From NCBI RefSeq assembly GCF_017565305.1, contig NZ_JAGEKP010000024.1, positions 1 to 64,000 of the forward strand: a stretch of DNA of 64,000 nucleotides, read 5' to 3'. The stretch is from Leifsonia sp. TF02-11 (GTDB lineage: Bacteria; Actinomycetota; Actinomycetes; Actinomycetales; Microbacteriaceae). Both the position numbers and the translations under genes were made by a program. Below are positions 1 to 7,480 of the stretch, one piece after another (position 1 is the stretch's first letter; each line of letters begins with the position of its first letter). Below the pieces are notes generated by a model, which saw only the letters and a list, made by a program, of their open reading frames with translations, ran no database searches and was not told the origin of the DNA.

Positions 1-45
1 CGGGCGGGTCGGTTGCGGGCGGTTCAGTTGCGGGCGGGTCGGTGA
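1..45 (+). repeat. 15-bp direct repeat, three copies
   Basis: Three consecutive 15-bp units (1-15, 16-30, 31-45) share the form CGGGCGGGTCGGTTG with a few changes. They are in frame with the following ATPase gene and would encode Gly-Gly-Ser-Val-Ala pentads, so they probably form a flexible N-terminal linker of that protein rather than a non-coding element. The array runs off the left edge, so its full length is unknown. Confidence 0.7.
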
Positions 46-1121
46 GGGCTGAAACGTCGCCGGCAGAATCCTCGCAAGACGGTTCTTCGCCAGACCGCGA
101 CTTCGCCGCCCTCCTCAGCCAGACGGGATCGTCGGCAGCCGAACCCTCGCCGGGCGACTCGTCGTCTGCCGGGCCCGTCGCCCTCCTGCCGCAGGCGGCG
201 CCCGGGCGCGAGTCATTCCTGTACGCCGAGAAGCCGCGCCCCGACCGCGCGCGCCGCGGAGTCCGCGGAGCTTTGGCGCGCGCCGGCATCCCGCTCGAGC
301 CCTCGGCCGGCGAACTGCGCGAACGCGCGGAGATCGACGCCGTCAGCCGGCACTGGGCCGGCCCGCGCACAATCGCGATCGTCAACGGCAAGGGCGGAGC
401 CAACAAGACCCCGACCACCGCGCTGCTGTCGGCGGTCTTCGCACGAAACGGGGGATCCGGTGTGCTGGCGTGGGACAACAACGAGACCCGCGGCACCCTC
501 GGCTGGCGAACCGAGCAGGACGACCACGACGCCACGGTGCAGTCGTTGCTCCCGGCCACAGCCTCCCTGCTCTCCGCGGAGGCGCGCACGGCCGACATCG
601 GGCACTTCGTGCACCACCAGAACGCCGACAAGTACGACGTGCTGCGCTCCAACCCGACGATGCTCGCAACCGAGCAGCGCATCTCCTCGGCCGACTTCGA
701 CCTCCTGCACACGGTGGCCACCAAGTTCTACCGGCTCGTCTTCATCGACAGCGGCAACGACGAGTCGGCCGAGCGGTGGCTGCGGATGATCGACCACACC
801 GACCAGCTCGTCATCGCGACGACGGCCCTCGGCGAGCACGCGGAGGCCGGCGCTCTGCTGCTGGAGGCGCTGCTGGAGCGCGACGCGAACTCCGCGCGGC
901 TCGCCCGCGACGCTGTCGTCATCGTGTCGCAGTCCGAGCGCACCGGCCCGGCCTCCGACGTGCGCCGCGTCGCCGCCGGCTTCGAGCCGCTCGCCCGCAG
1001 GGCGGTGACCATCCCGTTCGACCCCGAGATGCACGGCGGCCGCCTCGCGTTCGACACGCTCGCGCCGCGCACGCGCCGCGCCTGGCTGCACGCCGCCGCC
1101 GCCGTCGCCGAGGGCCTCTGA
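3..1121 (+). CDS. ParA/MinD-like P-loop ATPase (5' end outside window)
   Basis: The product resembles ParA/MinD/Soj ATPases, which bind ATP with a deviant Walker A motif and position DNA or protein cargo. The motif is visible as NGKGGANKT, about 110 residues after the first internal GTG (position 42); GKGG..KT is kept but the usual V-G of KGGVGKT is A-N. A Walker B-like FIDSGND follows in the place of the usual D-x-P/A-G. The reading frame is open to the left edge through the in-frame 15-bp repeats, so the true start is probably upstream; GTG at 42 is an alternative. The first ~110 residues are low-complexity, rich in Ser, Ala, Pro and Glu. No ParB partner is visible downstream. It could act in partitioning of a mobile element or in cell-pole positioning; the family is well supported, the role is not. 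Confidence 0.85.
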   Translation, partial: GGSVAGGSVAGGSVRAETSPAESSQDGSSPDRDFAALLSQTGSSAAEPSPGDSSSAGPVALLPQAAPGRESFLYAEKPRPDRARRGVRGALARAGIPLEPSAGELRERAEIDAVSRHWAGPRTIAIVNGKGGANKTPTTALLSAVFARNGGSGVLAWDNNETRGTLGWRTEQDDHDATVQSLLPATASLLSAEARTADIGHFVHHQNADKYDVLRSNPTMLATEQRISSADFDLLHTVATKFYRLVFIDSGNDESAERWLRMIDHTDQLVIATTALGEHAEAGALLLEALLERDANSARLARDAVVIVSQSERTGPASDVRRVAAGFEPLARRAVTIPFDPEMHGGRLAFDTLAPRTRRAWLHAAAAVAEGL

Positions 1122-1143
1122 CGCGCCGCCGCTCCCCCGCGCG

Positions 1144-1655
1144 ACATTCGTCACGAATCCCAACATTCGTGCCACGAATATCGACATTCGTCACGAATCC
1201 CCGCCACATTTGCGGCAACTGCGGCAGCTCACACCCCGCAACGCCACACTCGGCACATATCCCACCCACCCACATTCGTCACGAATCACGACATTCGTGC
1301 CACGAAAGTCGACATTCGTCACGAATCCGCACCACATTTGCCGCAAACGCGGCGACCCACAACCCCGACCGCCACATTCGGCGCAAATCCCGCCCACCCA
1401 CATTCGTCACGAATCCCGACATTCGTGCCACGAAAGTCGACATTCGTGACGAATCGCCGCACCGCATTGCGCAAATGCGGCGACTCACGACCCCAACCGC
1501 CACACTCGGCGCAAATCCCACCCACCCACATTCGTCACGAATCGCGGGATTCGTGGCACGAAAGTCGACATTCGTCACGAATCGCCGCACCGCATTGCGG
1601 CAAGTGTGGCGGCTCGGGGCCCGCAACGCGGCATTTGGCGCAAATCGCGCAGGGG
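1144..1655. repeat. Tandem array of four 128-bp units carrying palindrome triads
   Basis: This fills the 541-bp convergent gap between the ATPase and the LacI gene. Units start at 1144, 1272, 1400 and 1528, so the period is exactly 128 bp, not a multiple of three. Each begins with a 53-bp module: a 13-bp palindrome ATTCGTCACGAAT, 6 bp, a 15-bp palindrome ATTCGTGCCACGAAW, 6 bp, and another 13-bp palindrome. The remaining ~75 bp include CGCAT/ATGCGG-type inverted repeats and a CCCACCCAC run. Unit 3 has the G-centred form of the 13-mer and unit 4 the GG-centred 15-mer. The same module recurs at 57725-58154. Reading frames through the array are artefacts. Function is unknown; a protein-binding array or a terminator/spacer element are both possible. 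Confidence 0.9.
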
Positions 1656-1662
1656 TCGAGGG

Positions 1663-2676
1663 TCAGCGCGCGGTCGACCGACGCTCGATGATGCGGCCGT
1701 GGTCGGGGTCCGGCACCGTGAGCTCGAGACCGGGTTCGAGTTGGCGCAGCAGGGCGGCTGCCGCCTGCCGGCCGAGGGCCTCCGGCTGGAGGTCCACCGC
1801 GGTGATCGACGGCTCCGTGTTGCGGAGGCGGTCGGCGTCCGACCCGCAGACGACGCGGATGTCGTCGGGCACCCGGATGCCGCGCTCCACGAATCGGTCC
1901 ACCAGACCGCGCGCGTGGTCGCTCGTCTGGCAGTACACGCCGTCGGGCCGTTCGGGCAGGGCGAGAAGGTCGTCCGCAGCCCGGCTCCCCGCTTCGCCGC
2001 CGTCGAGCTCGCGGGCGTGGACGACGACCTCCGCGGCGCCGGACGCGCGCATCCGCTCCCGGTAGCGCTGCTCTGTCGCGAGGTTCCACTCGATCCGATC
2101 GAACCCGGTGACCAGCGCCGGATGTGTCGCGCCGGCCTCCGTGAGGAGATCGAGCACGCGGTCGGTGATCGCCGGGGTCGCGATGTCGACGACCTGGGGA
2201 TCCTCTGGATCGTTCACGTCCGCCCCGACCAGCGTGTACGGCGTGCGGCTCGAGCGCAGGAGCGCGACGAGGGGGTCGTCGGCGACCGGGTCGGTGACCA
2301 CGATGCCGTCGCACGCGTAGGCGGTCACCGGCGCTCCCGGCTCGGTCGGGTCGGCCACGAGCATGAGCGCGTAGCCGTGCTGCAGGCAGGTGAGGGCTGC
2401 TGCGCCGGCGAAGCGCGGGAAGTAGTCGACGTCGCTCACGTGCTCCGGGTGCTCTCCCGCCGGCCGCAGCACCAGGCCGACCACCCCGAGCCGGGAGCGC
2501 CGCAGGCCGCTCGCCACGACGTCCGGGTGGTAGCCGAGCGCTGACGCGGCCGCGCGCACGCGTGCCTGGGTGGCGGCGTTGACCACGCCGTTGCCGGAGA
2601 ACGTGTGCGACACCGTCGTCACCGAGACGCCCGCGCGCCTGGCCACATCGCGGATGGTCGATCGCTGCCGGGCCAT
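1663..2676 (-). CDS. LacI/GalR-family transcriptional regulator
   Basis: A 337-residue repressor of standard LacI length. Residues ~7-28 (IRDVARRAGVSVTTVS) form the helix-turn-helix, followed by the hinge-helix region and a periplasmic-binding-protein-like effector domain from about residue 60. The gene is divergent from the permease/amidohydrolase pair, and a near-perfect LacI-type operator lies in the 123-bp gap at 2708-2723. It therefore most likely represses that pair, and perhaps itself, until a substrate-derived ligand binds. The ligand cannot be read from sequence. The stop codon lies just past the end of the palindrome array. Confidence 0.93.
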   Translation of the reverse strand: MARQRSTIRDVARRAGVSVTTVSHTFSGNGVVNAATQARVRAAASALGYHPDVVASGLRRSRLGVVGLVLRPAGEHPEHVSDVDYFPRFAGAAALTCLQHGYALMLVADPTEPGAPVTAYACDGIVVTDPVADDPLVALLRSSRTPYTLVGADVNDPEDPQVVDIATPAITDRVLDLLTEAGATHPALVTGFDRIEWNLATEQRYRERMRASGAAEVVVHARELDGGEAGSRAADDLLALPERPDGVYCQTSDHARGLVDRFVERGIRVPDDIRVVCGSDADRLRNTEPSITAVDLQPEALGRQAAAALLRQLEPGLELTVPDPDHGRIIERRSTAR

Positions 2677-2707
2677 GATCGCATCCTAATTTGTCGGATT
2701 CTTCTTG

Positions 2708-2723
2708 CCCAAATCGTTTTGGG
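2708..2723. promoter_or_regulatory. LacI-type operator
   Basis: CCCAAATCGTTTTGGG is an inverted repeat around a central CG, the hallmark of LacI/GalR operators, with only one mismatched pair (positions 7/10). It lies between the divergent LacI gene and the NCS1 permease gene, 31 bp upstream of the regulator start and 76 bp upstream of the permease start, so it could control both. Confidence 0.8.
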
Positions 2724-2799
2724 TACGTAGCGTGCCGTGCGACGCGAACGACGACGTTCCGCTCACCCGAGCGCTTCTGCAGAATGACCTGGAGGACCC

Positions 2800-4242
2800 G
2801 TGTCAGACAACCCACCCATCGAGACCCTGGCGGAGGAGTCAGCGCTGACGACCGACGCCGACAGCCCCACGCGCATCGAGACGCATGGCATCGACTTCAT
2901 CCCGGAGACCGAGCGCCACGGCCGCGCCCGCGACCTGTTCGCCGTCTGGGCGGCGCCGAACGTCAACTTCCTCGCCGTCGTGGTCGGGGCGACGCTCATG
3001 GTCATGGGCCTCACCCTGTGGGAGGCCCTCGCCGTCATCGTGATCGGGAACGTGTTCTCGATCGTCACCGGCATCGTCGCCGGCTCCGGCCCCGCGGCCG
3101 GCACCCCGAGCGAAGTCATCACCCGCGCGATGTACGGCATCACCGGCAACCGCTTCAATGTCGCGATCGCCGGCTGGCTGATCAGCGTCTGCTACCTCGC
3201 CATCAACTGGGCTGCGGCGACGACCGTCGCCGTCGGTCTGCTCGGGCGCATCGGCGTGCCCGCGACCGGCTGGACCATCGCGATCAGCGCTGTCGTCATC
3301 GCCGCGGCCACCATGGTCATCAGCGTGTACGGCCACGGCCTGATCATGCGGCTCTACCAGCCGCTCGCCATCGTGCTCGCGGTGATCTTCGCGGGCATGG
3401 CGGTCTTCGTGGTCAGCGGGGCGCACTGGAGTTTCGCCCCCGCGAAGCCGCTCTCCGGTGTGGAGCTCGTCGCCATGATGGCCGCGGGAGTCGCGCTCGT
3501 CGCCTCCGCCCCGCTCTCCTACACGAACAGCGCGGACTTCTCGCGCTACCTTCCGCGCGGCACACGGGTGCGCGACGTGGCGCTGTGGACGACCCTCGGG
3601 CTGGTCATCCCCGGCATCCTGGCCACGTTCGTCGGCAGCCTCGCGGCGAGCGCCGTCGACATGACGTCGCCCGAAGCCGGCCTCGAGAAGTTCCTCCCGG
3701 CCTGGTTCGCCCCGGTCTTCCTGATCTCGGTCATCGTCGGCACCATCGCCAACAACGCCATGACCGCCTACAGCTCGGGACTCGCGCTGCAGGCCGTCGG
3801 CATCAAGCTCCCCCGCTCGCGCACGGTGCTGCTCGACGGCACGGTGGGCGTGGCGATGACGCTGTTCGCCCTCCTGGTCTGGAACTTCCTCGACAGTGTC
3901 TCCAGTGCGCTGCAGCTGGGGGTCACGATCCTCGCGCCGATCATGGGCGTCTATCTCGCCGACATGCTGTGGCGCCGGAACCGCTACGACGGCCCTGCTC
4001 TCACCGACGAATCCCGCAGCAGTCGTTTCTGGTTCTCCGGCGGCTTCCACCTCGCGGGTGTCGTCGCGGTGCTCGTCGGAATCGCCGCCTCGCTGATGTG
4101 CAGCGCGACCCTCGTCTTCGTCGGCCCCGTCGCCGCCGCCCTGAGCGGCATCGACCTCTCCGTGCCGGTCGGTCTCATCGTCCCGTTCGTCCTCTATCTG
4201 CTGATCGTGCGTTCGTCGCGACGATCGAAGGAGTCACTGTGA
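2800..4242 (+). CDS. NCS1-family nucleobase/hydantoin-type permease
   Basis: A 480-residue inner-membrane transporter of the NCS1 (purine/cytosine permease, CodB-like) family with about 12 membrane segments. The first segments (NVNFLAVVVGATLMVMGLTL and the following GNVFSIVTGIVAGSGPAAGTPS) match the TM1-TM2 region of the family. GTG at 2800 is preceded by GGAGGA at 2791-2796. The gene overlaps the amidohydrolase start by 4 nt, so the two are translationally coupled; transport of a cyclic amide or nucleobase-like compound followed by hydrolysis is the simplest reading. Exact substrate unknown. Confidence 0.9.
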   Translation: MSDNPPIETLAEESALTTDADSPTRIETHGIDFIPETERHGRARDLFAVWAAPNVNFLAVVVGATLMVMGLTLWEALAVIVIGNVFSIVTGIVAGSGPAAGTPSEVITRAMYGITGNRFNVAIAGWLISVCYLAINWAAATTVAVGLLGRIGVPATGWTIAISAVVIAAATMVISVYGHGLIMRLYQPLAIVLAVIFAGMAVFVVSGAHWSFAPAKPLSGVELVAMMAAGVALVASAPLSYTNSADFSRYLPRGTRVRDVALWTTLGLVIPGILATFVGSLAASAVDMTSPEAGLEKFLPAWFAPVFLISVIVGTIANNAMTAYSSGLALQAVGIKLPRSRTVLLDGTVGVAMTLFALLVWNFLDSVSSALQLGVTILAPIMGVYLADMLWRRNRYDGPALTDESRSSRFWFSGGFHLAGVVAVLVGIAASLMCSATLVFVGPVAAALSGIDLSVPVGLIVPFVLYLLIVRSSRRSKESL

Positions 4243-5870
4243 GCACCCTGATCCACTACCGCGGCGGAGCGGTCTTCACCTCGGACACCCGGCCCTGGGC
4301 CGAGTCGATCGTGGTCGAGGACGGCCGGATCGCGTACGTCGGAGACACCGTCACCGCCGACGCACTGCCGGTCGACGAGGTCGTCGAGCTGGACGGCGCG
4401 GTGGTGCTGCCCGGCATCGTCGACGCGCACACCCACCTCGTCAGCCTCGGGGAGTCGCTGACCCAGGTCGATCTGCACGACGCCGCCGACGTGGCGGAGA
4501 TCCAGTCGCGGCTGGCGGCGGCCGCGGCCGCGCTGCCCGACGGCGCCCGGCTGATCGGGCGCAGCTGGTTGTTCTCCGCTCTCGGCGGGCGGGCGCCGCA
4601 CCGCGATCTGATCGACGCCGTGGTCTCCGACCGACCGGTCTACCTCCACGCCAACGACGTCCACTCGGCGTGGCTGAACAGCGCGGCACTCGCCGAGCTC
4701 GGCATCGACGACGACACTCCCCATCCGCTGGGAGGGAGGATCGAGCGGGACGCCGAGGGAGTCGCCACGGGCTGGCTGCTCGAGAACGCGGCGCTCGGGC
4801 TCATGCTCGACCGGCTGGAGGCGCTCGTCTCCGACGCCGAGCGCGAGCGGGCGCTGCGGGCGGCCTTCGACACGTACCGGGAGGCCGGCGTCACCGCGGC
4901 GGTCGAGATGGCTCTGCGCGAAGCCGACCTGCGCGCCCTCGCCGCCGCGCTGGCCGACGGCGACGGCACCCTGCCGATCCGGATGGCCGCGCACTGGGCC
5001 GTGAACCGCACGGGCACGACGGAGGGCGACCTGGCCGCCGTCGCCCGCGCCGTCGAGCTGGCCGACGAGTATCCCGGACCGTGGTTGCGCGTCACCGGCA
5101 TCAAGCTGTTCGTCGACGGTGTGATCGACAGCTGCACCGCCGCGATGCGTGCGCCGTTCGCGAACGGCTCGCAGCCGGAGGCGCTGTGGGACCTCCCCTC
5201 GCTCTCGGCGGTGGTGACGGCCGCGGATGCCGCGGGCCTCCAGGTCGCCATGCACGCGATCGGGGACGCGGCGTCCGCACTCGCGCTCGACGCCCTCGAC
5301 GCGGCCGTGGCCGCGAACGGGCCGCGCGCGGACCGCCGCCACCGCATCGAGCACCTCGAGACGGTGGACGCCGCCACCCCGGCCCGTCTCGCGCGCCTCG
5401 GCGTGGTCGCCTCGGTTCAGCCGGTGCACAGCGACCCCGCGATCCAGGAGAACTGGCGGGCGATGCTCGGCGACGACCGGGTCGAGCGTGCCTACCCGTG
5501 GGGCGAGTTCGCCGATGCCGGCGCGACCCTCGCTCTCGGCACGGACGCTCCGACGGCGCCGTACGATCCGCTGCCCAACCTCTACATCGCCGCGACCCGC
5601 CGGTCGGCGATGGACGGCGACCTGCCGCCGAACCTCGCCGGCAACGCGATGGCGATCGCCGACGCGGTGCGCCGGGCGACGCGCGACGCCGCATACGCCT
5701 CGCGCTGGGACGGGGAGCTCGGCGTGCTGCGCCAGGGCGCGGCGGCCGACTTCATCGTCATCGACGTCGATCCGTTCCGCGACGGCGCAGAGGTGCTGCT
5801 CGACGCGACCGTCCGGCTCACGGTGCTGGGCGGCGAGGTGGTGTACTCGGTGGACGGCGTCGCGGTGTGA
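4239..5870 (+). CDS. YtcJ-type amidohydrolase (amidohydrolase family 3)
   Basis: A 543-residue metal-dependent amidohydrolase. The N-terminal composite beta domain leads into the metal site VDAHTHLVS (H-x-H), and the C-terminal part carries ALGTDAPTAPYDPL with the conserved Asp, then the usual LGVLRQGAAADFIVID closing segment. The GTG start overlaps the permease stop (GTGA, 4239-4242). The reading frame is open far upstream, but that part is only the shadow of the permease gene. It is one of three amidohydrolases of this type in the window (also at 46245 and 53024). Substrate not predictable; an N-acyl or cyclic amide compound brought in by the NCS1 permease is likely. Confidence 0.9.
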   Translation: MSTLIHYRGGAVFTSDTRPWAESIVVEDGRIAYVGDTVTADALPVDEVVELDGAVVLPGIVDAHTHLVSLGESLTQVDLHDAADVAEIQSRLAAAAAALPDGARLIGRSWLFSALGGRAPHRDLIDAVVSDRPVYLHANDVHSAWLNSAALAELGIDDDTPHPLGGRIERDAEGVATGWLLENAALGLMLDRLEALVSDAERERALRAAFDTYREAGVTAAVEMALREADLRALAAALADGDGTLPIRMAAHWAVNRTGTTEGDLAAVARAVELADEYPGPWLRVTGIKLFVDGVIDSCTAAMRAPFANGSQPEALWDLPSLSAVVTAADAAGLQVAMHAIGDAASALALDALDAAVAANGPRADRRHRIEHLETVDAATPARLARLGVVASVQPVHSDPAIQENWRAMLGDDRVERAYPWGEFADAGATLALGTDAPTAPYDPLPNLYIAATRRSAMDGDLPPNLAGNAMAIADAVRRATRDAAYASRWDGELGVLRQGAAADFIVIDVDPFRDGAEVLLDATVRLTVLGGEVVYSVDGVAV

Positions 5871-5959
5871 CGCCCCGGCCGTCGCCGGCCGGGCTGCACC
5901 GTTCGTGCTGACGGCACGGCTAGGTTGGGGGCGGCCGCACCGAACACCGAGGGAGCACC

Positions 5960-6571
5960 ATGGGACCCTTCCCCTACGAGTCGCAGTGGGGCGACCTCAG
6001 CTGCAATGAACCGCTCATCGAGCACGGAGCGAATCCGGCTCGGTTCTTCGACTGGACCTCGGACGGATATCCGTCGGAGGAGGAATACCTGTTCTGGTCG
6101 CGACACGTCTGCGGCCTGGCCTGTCTGCGCTCAGTGCTCCGCGCCTGGTCGCCGCAGCATGGCGACATCACCATGTTCGACCTGGTCGGCCGCGCGCAAC
6201 GACGGGCCGCGCTCGTGCGCGAAGGCGACACCGTCGGCGGGCTCTACTACCGGCCGTTCGTGGAGTGGATCCGCGACGACTTCGGCATCGAGGGCGCCGT
6301 GCACCCGGACATCGAGGCGGAGGAACTGCTCGAGCATGTCCGCGGCGGTCAGGTCGCCCTGGCCTCCGTCTCGTCCGAGATCCGGTATCCCGGCCGGCCG
6401 AACGTCCGGCGTGGCGGTCACCTGGTCCTCGTCCATCGCGTCGAGGGCGATCGGATCGTTCTTCACAACCCGTCCGGGGTGGCGGACACTGCTCAGGACG
6501 CCGTGCTCGACCTCGACACGTTCCGGCGGTTCTTCGCGGGTCGCGGCGTCACCCTGCAGAAGCCGGCGTGA
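5960..6571 (+). CDS. C39-like papain-fold protein
   Basis: A 203-residue protein resembling Peptidase_C39_2 domains. The likely catalytic Cys is in HVCGLACLRSVL near residue 50, the His in GGHLVLVHRV near residue 156, and HNPSG supplies the third residue, in the family's order. No signal peptide or membrane segment is visible, so it is presumably cytoplasmic, unlike C39 leader peptidases fused to exporters. ATG at 5960 follows GAGGGAGC. It ends 16 bp from the convergent methyltransferase gene. Whether it is an active peptidase, deamidase or a pseudo-enzyme is unknown. Confidence 0.75.
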   Translation: MGPFPYESQWGDLSCNEPLIEHGANPARFFDWTSDGYPSEEEYLFWSRHVCGLACLRSVLRAWSPQHGDITMFDLVGRAQRRAALVREGDTVGGLYYRPFVEWIRDDFGIEGAVHPDIEAEELLEHVRGGQVALASVSSEIRYPGRPNVRRGGHLVLVHRVEGDRIVLHNPSGVADTAQDAVLDLDTFRRFFAGRGVTLQKPA

Positions 6572-6587
6572 GCATCGCCGTCCGCTC

Positions 6588-7379
6588 TCATGCTGTTCCG
6601 GACCCGAGCAGGTGGTTGCTGAAGTCGCGGATGTCCGGTGTGTGCGCGAACGTCCGCGCGAGCTGCAGGGCGGCCGCGTGATCCGCTTCTGACGCCTGCG
6701 TGACGCTCTCCATCGCGATACCGGCCGGCCCCTCGATTCCGCTGACACTCACGTCCTGGAGCCCCGCGGTCGACAGCTCCTCTTCGAGCTCGAGCGGCGT
6801 GTGATAGTGGCCAGCCGGAAAGCGGAGCGAGGGAACCGGCGTGCCGTGCCGCAACAGCCCCAGCCAGTCGTCCGGGGCCGCGTCGAAGAGGTCGGGGTCG
6901 AGCGCCGCCGCCGCGAAGGCCGACAGTCGCGGGATGGCGGCGGCATGGACGGATCCGCCGGGCCGGCATACTCGTCGCGCCTCCCGAAGGGCGGTCAGGC
7001 GGTCGCGTCGGTCGGCGAGGTGATAGAGCGGGCCGGCCATCAGGACGGCGTCGAAGGAGTCATCGGGGAAGTCGAGCTCCCTGGCATCGCCCACCACGGC
7101 CGCGAACGTCCCGATCCTCGCGGCCACCGCCACCTGGCTCTCGACCGGATCGACCAAGACCACGTCGTAGCCGCTCAGGGCGAGTGCGGCCGCGTGGACG
7201 CCGGTCGCGCCTCCGACGTCGAGAACGCGCGCCGGGGCCGGCGTGGCCGCGCGGACGATCTCCTGCGTCCGTTCGAACTCCAGTCGGCCTTGGGGTGAGC
7301 GCGTGGTCAGCCGGGCGTCCTCGTCGAAGGCGTCGGAGTAGAACGCCTGTATCGCACTGTCGATCCTGCGCTGGTCCAT
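6588..7379 (-). CDS. Class I SAM-dependent methyltransferase
   Basis: A 263-residue Rossmann-fold methyltransferase. Motif I is VLDVGGATGVHAAALA (near residues 51-66), followed by the acidic VVLVDPVESQ, then DFPDDSFDAVLMAGPLYHL (motif IV region) and the family-typical RRVCRPGGSV post-motif. Substrate unknown; the overall layout is like small-molecule methyltransferases (Methyltransf_11 type). It is divergent from kup, with about 100 bp between them. Confidence 0.88.
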   Translation of the reverse strand: MDQRRIDSAIQAFYSDAFDEDARLTTRSPQGRLEFERTQEIVRAATPAPARVLDVGGATGVHAAALALSGYDVVLVDPVESQVAVAARIGTFAAVVGDARELDFPDDSFDAVLMAGPLYHLADRRDRLTALREARRVCRPGGSVHAAAIPRLSAFAAAALDPDLFDAAPDDWLGLLRHGTPVPSLRFPAGHYHTPLELEEELSTAGLQDVSVSGIEGPAGIAMESVTQASEADHAAALQLARTFAHTPDIRDFSNHLLGSGTA

Positions 7380-7480
7380 GCTTCATCATTGTGCCGGAAC
7401 ACGCCGTGCGACCCTCTCCACACCCCGAACCTCCCGCCACGGCCGTCCGCGCGAGTGCGGTGCGCCGCAACCGGGGTAGC

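Noticed and set aside
1191-1626. Several 60-120-codon ORFs with repeated TFVTN/DIRDE words in the palindrome array
   Set aside because: They are translations of the 128-bp repeats in different frames; the period is not a multiple of three and no ribosome-binding site or coding bias is present.
1144-1655. CRISPR array
   Set aside because: Spacers are 6 bp and constant, repeats are 13-15-bp perfect palindromes, and no cas gene is present.
2691-4238. Upstream extension of the amidohydrolase frame across the whole permease gene
   Set aside because: Arg-rich nonsense in the permease shadow; the GTG at 4239 overlaps the permease stop as a standard coupled start.
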